This document shows positions 61,018 through 64,000 of a stretch of 64,000 nucleotides of DNA, piece by piece; position 1 is the first letter of the stretch; each line of letters opens with the position of its first letter. The stretch is from Streptomyces longwoodensis. Its GTDB lineage: Bacteria > Actinomycetota > Actinomycetes > Streptomycetales > Streptomycetaceae. The notes under the pieces are model-generated. The model saw only the letters and a program-made list of their open reading frames with translations, was not told where the DNA came from and searched no databases. The DNA is taken from positions 271,291 to 335,290 of the forward strand of contig NZ_KQ948551.1 in assembly GCF_001514125.1 (NCBI RefSeq). Direction: 5' to 3'. A program made the translations under genes and the position numbers.

Positions 61018-62274
61018 ATGAGCCACTCACCCAGTCCCCGCACCGTCGTCGGCTGCACCCTGCTGGTGATCGCCCTGGGCGCGGGCGCCGGCGCCTGCGG
61101 CTCGGACGACAACCCCCTCGCGGAACGCCCCTACGACGCGACCGACCAGATCTCCTTCAACGGCCCCACGGGCGACGGCAAGAAGGCCGACCCCGACAAG
61201 CCCCTGGAGGTCACCGCCGACGACGACGACCGGATCACCGACGTCACGGCCGTCGACGCCTCCGGCCGCTACGTGGCCGGCCGCCTCTCCGCCGACGGCA
61301 GCCGCTGGCGCAGCACCGAGCCGCTGGCCGCGAACGCCCGCTACACGCTGCGGGTGAGCACCGAGGACGAGGACGGGGCGCCCGGCCGCCGGGTCCTCAC
61401 CTTCGACACCGGCAAGCCCACCGCCCAGAAGCGGCTGACGGCCACGTTCGGCCCCAAGGCCGGCACCTACGGCGTCGGGCAGCCCATCACGGCCGAGCTG
61501 AGCCAGCCGGTCAGGGACCCCGCCCAGCGGGCCGTCGTCGAACGGGCCCTGAAGGTCGACTCCACGCCCTACGCCGCCGGCGCCTGGCACTGGGTCGACG
61601 ACAAGGAACTCCACTTCCGGCCCAAGGACTACTGGCCCGCCCACGCCACCGTGCGCGTGCACAGCAACCTGGACGGCATCAAGGTCGGCGACCGGCTGTG
61701 GGGCGGCGCGTCCAAGGAGCTGAAGCTGACCATCGGGGACCGCGTCATAGCCCTCACGGACGCCGCCGCGCACTCGATGAAGATCTACAAGAACGACGAG
61801 GAGATCAACCAGATCCCCGTCACCACCGGCAAGCCCGGCTTCGACACCCGCAACGGTGTCAAGGTGGTGCTCGGCAAGGAGTACTTCGTACGCATGCGCG
61901 GCACCAGCATCGGCATCGCCGAGGGCTCCTCCGACTCCTACGACCTGCCGGTCTACTACGCCACCCGCGTCACCTGGAGCGGCGAGTACGTGCACGCCGC
62001 CCCCTGGTCCGTGGGCTCCCAGGGCTCCGCCAACGTCAGCCACGGCTGCACCGGGATGAGCACGGCCAACGCCGAGTGGTTCTTCGACCACGTCCGCGAG
62101 GGCGACGTCGTCCAGGTCGTCAACTCCGCGGGCAAGACGATGGAGCCGTTCGGCAACGGCTTCGGCGACTGGAACCTCACCTGGGAGAAGTGGCGGGAGG
62201 GCAGCGCGTTGACGAAGAAGGGCACCCAGGCCGCCCCGGACGAGGAGGCCCGCCTGCGGCCCCAGAGCGTGTGA
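61018..62274 (+). CDS. L,D-transpeptidase lipoprotein with Ig-like domains
   Basis: The 418-residue product has a signal peptide ending in a lipobox-like AGAC (Cys27), then two Ig-like regions and a YkuD catalytic domain with His342-Gly-Cys344 in VSHGCTGMS. Such enzymes make 3-3 crosslinks in peptidoglycan or attach proteins to it, as LdtMt2 does in mycobacteria. TACGTT at 61006-61011 lies 6 nt before the ATG with no ribosome-binding site, so the mRNA is probably leaderless. It lies between the ctaCDF operon and ctaE, but has no obvious link to respiration. Confidence 0.92.
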   Translation: MSHSPSPRTVVGCTLLVIALGAGAGACGSDDNPLAERPYDATDQISFNGPTGDGKKADPDKPLEVTADDDDRITDVTAVDASGRYVAGRLSADGSRWRSTEPLAANARYTLRVSTEDEDGAPGRRVLTFDTGKPTAQKRLTATFGPKAGTYGVGQPITAELSQPVRDPAQRAVVERALKVDSTPYAAGAWHWVDDKELHFRPKDYWPAHATVRVHSNLDGIKVGDRLWGGASKELKLTIGDRVIALTDAAAHSMKIYKNDEEINQIPVTTGKPGFDTRNGVKVVLGKEYFVRMRGTSIGIAEGSSDSYDLPVYYATRVTWSGEYVHAAPWSVGSQGSANVSHGCTGMSTANAEWFFDHVREGDVVQVVNSAGKTMEPFGNGFGDWNLTWEKWREGSALTKKGTQAAPDEEARLRPQSV

Positions 62275-62405
62275 GGAGGCCCCCAGGCGGCGGCGGACCG
62301 CCCCGGGGCGCCCGGGCCGCGGGACACTCCCCGGGAGCCTCCACGGGGCCCGCAGCCGCCCTGACGGCGCCCCCGTCGGGTGCGGCCGCGGCGGGGGCCC
62401 GTCCG

Positions 62406-62807
62406 TCAGACGTTCTGGAGGTTCTTCCGGCGCAGCAGGGAGGCCAGGGCCGAGGCGAACTCCACCGGGTCCACGGGGTGCGTCACCGCCGCGTCCGCCC
62501 GGCTCCAGGTCGCCAGCCAGGCGTCCTGCGGCCGCCCGATGAGCAGCAGCACCGGCGGGCAGTTGAAGATCTCGTCCTTGATCTGGCGGCACATGCCCAT
62601 GCCGCCCATCGGGACCGCCTCGCCGTCCAGGACGCACACGTCGATCCCGCCCCGGTCCAGCTCCTTGATGACCGCGGCCGGCGTCGCGCACTCCAGGATC
62701 TCCACGACGGGCACGTCCGGTGCCGGCCGCCGTCCCGTGGCCAGCCGTACCTGTTCGCGAGTGGTGGAGTCGTCGCTGTAGACCAGCACCGTGGCGGTCG
62801 GCTGCAT
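62406..62807 (-). CDS. Degenerate stand-alone receiver domain
   Basis: The 133-residue product is a single receiver domain without an output domain. It keeps the acidic pair (Asp12, Asp13) and the phosphoacceptor-type Asp61 (VCVLDGEAVP), but the conserved Thr/Ser position is Gly91 (LLIGRPQD) and the conserved Lys is His110 (VTHPVDPVEF). It may therefore sense or bind without normal phosphorylation. GGAGGAAGC lies just before the ATG (62805-62807). No kinase is adjacent. It is divergent from ctaE, which suggests, without proof, a link to oxidase expression or assembly. Confidence 0.82.
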   Translation of the reverse strand: MQPTATVLVYSDDSTTREQVRLATGRRPAPDVPVVEILECATPAAVIKELDRGGIDVCVLDGEAVPMGGMGMCRQIKDEIFNCPPVLLLIGRPQDAWLATWSRADAAVTHPVDPVEFASALASLLRRKNLQNV

Positions 62808-62943
62808 GCTTCCTCCGTGACGTCGGCGTCCTTGGGGCGAGCTCGTTGCCGCGGATGCTACTCCCTTGAACACCACGTCAACACCGGTCCGGCGGGCGAA
62901 GACACTCCGAACGGCACCCCCCGGAGTGAGGGCGGGATAAGCG

Positions 62944-62960
62944 ACCGACATAATGTCGGT
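62944..62960. promoter_or_regulatory. 17-bp palindrome over the ctaE start codon
   Basis: ACCGACAT and ATGTCGGT flank a single A. The ctaE ATG (62953-62955) begins the right arm. A palindrome at this spot could be an operator or an RNA element controlling ctaE start. No regulator can be assigned. Confidence 0.55.
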
Positions 62961-63573
62961 CGTGGCGACAGCAACGACAGTAGATACCGGGCACGCGCAC
63001 CCGTCGGTCAACCGGCCGAACCTCACCAGCGTCGGAACCATCATCTGGCTGAGTTCCGAGCTGATGTTCTTCGCGGCCCTCTTCGCGATGTACTTCACCC
63101 TGCGATCGGTGACGGGGCCGGAGCACTGGAAGGAAATGGCCTCGAGCCTGAACTTCCCGTTCTCGGCGACGAACACCACGGTCCTGGTGCTCTCCTCACT
63201 GACCTGCCAGCTCGGCGTGTTCGCGGCCGAGCGGGGCGACGTGAAGAAGCTCCGGGGCTGGTTCATCCTCACCTTCATCATGGGTGCGATCTTCATCGGT
63301 GGTCAGATCTTCGAGTACACGGAGCTGGTGAAGAAGGACGGGCTCTCGCTCTCCTCCGACCCGTACGGCTCGGTGTTCTACCTGACCACCGGCTTCCACG
63401 GCCTGCACGTGACAGGCGGTCTCATCGCCTTCCTGCTGGTCCTGGGCCGCACCTACGCGGCCAGGAGGTTCACCCACGAACAGGCGACCGCCGCGATCGT
63501 CGTGTCCTACTACTGGCACTTCGTCGACGTCGTCTGGATCGGCCTCTTCGCCACGATCTACATGATCAAGTAG
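62953..63573 (+). CDS. ctaE: Cytochrome c oxidase subunit III
   Basis: The 206-residue product has about five membrane segments, with the family blocks [15 protein letters not shown] (conserved Glu just before), [13 protein letters not shown] and [15 protein letters not shown]. It stabilises the oxidase and its proton use. ATG 62953 is preceded by no ribosome-binding site and lies within the palindrome at 62944-62960. qcrC follows 64 bp later in the same direction, so ctaE probably starts the ctaE-qcrCAB transcript. Confidence 0.95.
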   Translation: MSVVATATTVDTGHAHPSVNRPNLTSVGTIIWLSSELMFFAALFAMYFTLRSVTGPEHWKEMASSLNFPFSATNTTVLVLSSLTCQLGVFAAERGDVKKLRGWFILTFIMGAIFIGGQIFEYTELVKKDGLSLSSDPYGSVFYLTTGFHGLHVTGGLIAFLLVLGRTYAARRFTHEQATAAIVVSYYWHFVDVVWIGLFATIYMIK

Positions 63574-63637
63574 CCGGGCCCGCACCCGCACCATTCCAGA
63601 AGCACCGACGCAGAAGATCCTGACACCGGGGTAATCC

Positions 63638-64000
63638 GTGAAAAAGCTCTCCGCACGACGACGCCATCCGCTGGCGGCGCTCGTCGTCCTACTCCTCGCG
63701 CTGGCATGCACTGGGGGGCTGTACGCCGCGTTCGCGCCCGCTGAGAAGGCGCAGGCCGACGACACCGCCCAGTCCCTCGCCATCGACGAGGGCAAGAAGC
63801 TCTACACCGTGGGCTGCGCCAGCTGCCACGGAACCGGCGGTCAGGGCGGCTCCGACGGCCCCAGCCTGGTGGGCGTGGGCGCCGCGGCCGTCGACTTCCA
63901 GGTCAGCACGGGCCGGATGCCCGCGGCGACCTCCCAGGGCGCCCAGGTGCCGAAGAAGAAGAACATCTACACGCAGGCGCAGATCGACCAGCTCGCCGCG
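63638..64000 (+). CDS. qcrC: Cytochrome bc1 cytochrome c subunit, partial
   Basis: The frame starts at GTG 63638 and runs off the right edge after 121 codons. The product begins with a basic stretch and a membrane segment (LAALVVLLLALACTGGLYAA), then a c-type heme motif CASCH at about residue 54-58, with downstream GPSLVGVGAAAVDFQVSTGRM. Actinobacterial QcrC has two heme-c domains, of which only the first lies in the window. It is the bc1 complex subunit that passes electrons to the oxidase directly, so the ctaE-qcrC linkage fits the bc1-aa3 supercomplex. Confidence 0.94.
   Translation, partial: MKKLSARRRHPLAALVVLLLALACTGGLYAAFAPAEKAQADDTAQSLAIDEGKKLYTVGCASCHGTGGQGGSDGPSLVGVGAAAVDFQVSTGRMPAATSQGAQVPKKKNIYTQAQIDQLAA

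Noticed and set aside
1..64000. tRNA, rRNA, CRISPR array, prophage or secondary-metabolite cluster
   Set aside because: I scanned the gaps for cloverleaf-like, spacer-repeat or integrase/PKS/NRPS features and saw none.

Overview
This is a 64 kb piece of a Streptomyces chromosome, or one from a very close actinomycete. The evidence is very high G+C with almost only G or C in third codon positions, many GTG starts, GlnR-type operators, and actinobacterial gene types (PspAA/PspAB, DUF3043, DUF4191, MarP-like protease, NsdA-like regulator, fused CobU). From memory, the gene order looks like the conserved core between glnII and the cytochrome oxidase/bc1 genes of Streptomyces coelicolor (about SCO2210 to SCO2149); I could not check this. 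I saw no tRNA, rRNA, CRISPR array, prophage, complete insertion sequence or biosynthetic gene cluster.

Layout. 0-12.4 kb: nitrogen assimilation, with both glutamine synthetases (glnII at 2.5-3.5 kb, glnA at 10.8-12.2 kb), each preceded by GlnR-like half-sites. A HEAT-repeat protein lies beside each. The stretch also holds an expansin-like secreted protein, an ArsC-family protein, an AlkZ-superfamily protein and htpX-pspAB. 12.4-25 kb: RDD and DUF4191 membrane proteins, lipB and lipA, an NsdA-like regulator, an FAD oxidoreductase, a MarP-like protease, a PGRP amidase and a WYL regulator. 25-34 kb: pyruvate dehydrogenase E1 (aceE), a GntR/FCD regulator, the E2 gene (sucB/aceF), lpd and pepA. 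34-42 kb: cobS, cobT and a cobU fusion, interleaved with an MprF-like synthase, a rhomboid-fold protein and a histidine-rich membrane protein. 42-51 kb: an HtrA-like lipoprotein, a methyltransferase with a probable CTG start, DUF3043, pspA-pspAA, a two-component system and a Ser/Thr kinase. 51-57.5 kb: nadA, a 35-residue ORF abutting erpA, a PfkB kinase and a cysteine desulfurase-TusA fusion. 57.5-64 kb: ctaC-ctaD-ctaF, an L,D-transpeptidase, a degenerate receiver, ctaE and the start of qcrC.

How the genes work together. LipB and LipA make the lipoyl groups carried by the E2 protein, which works with AceE and Lpd. LipA, NadA and the cytochrome pathway need iron-sulfur clusters, heme or copper, and erpA and a cysteine desulfurase lie nearby. 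The reducing equivalents feed the aa3 oxidase and bc1 complex encoded at the right end. PspA, PspAA, PspAB, HtpX and the HtrA/MarP proteases form an envelope-stress set.

The less ordinary material is small or non-coding: two CTAG-ended, MITE-like inverted repeats; a 22-bp hairpin repeat in three perfect copies; two very short ORFs (312-437 and 52474-52581); a likely CTG start; several start codons lying 6-8 nt behind a -10-like box (leaderless candidates); and several unassigned palindromes. I did not find a clear large novel system. The best candidates for new biology are the two short ORFs and the membrane-protein group at 35.2-38.4 kb.
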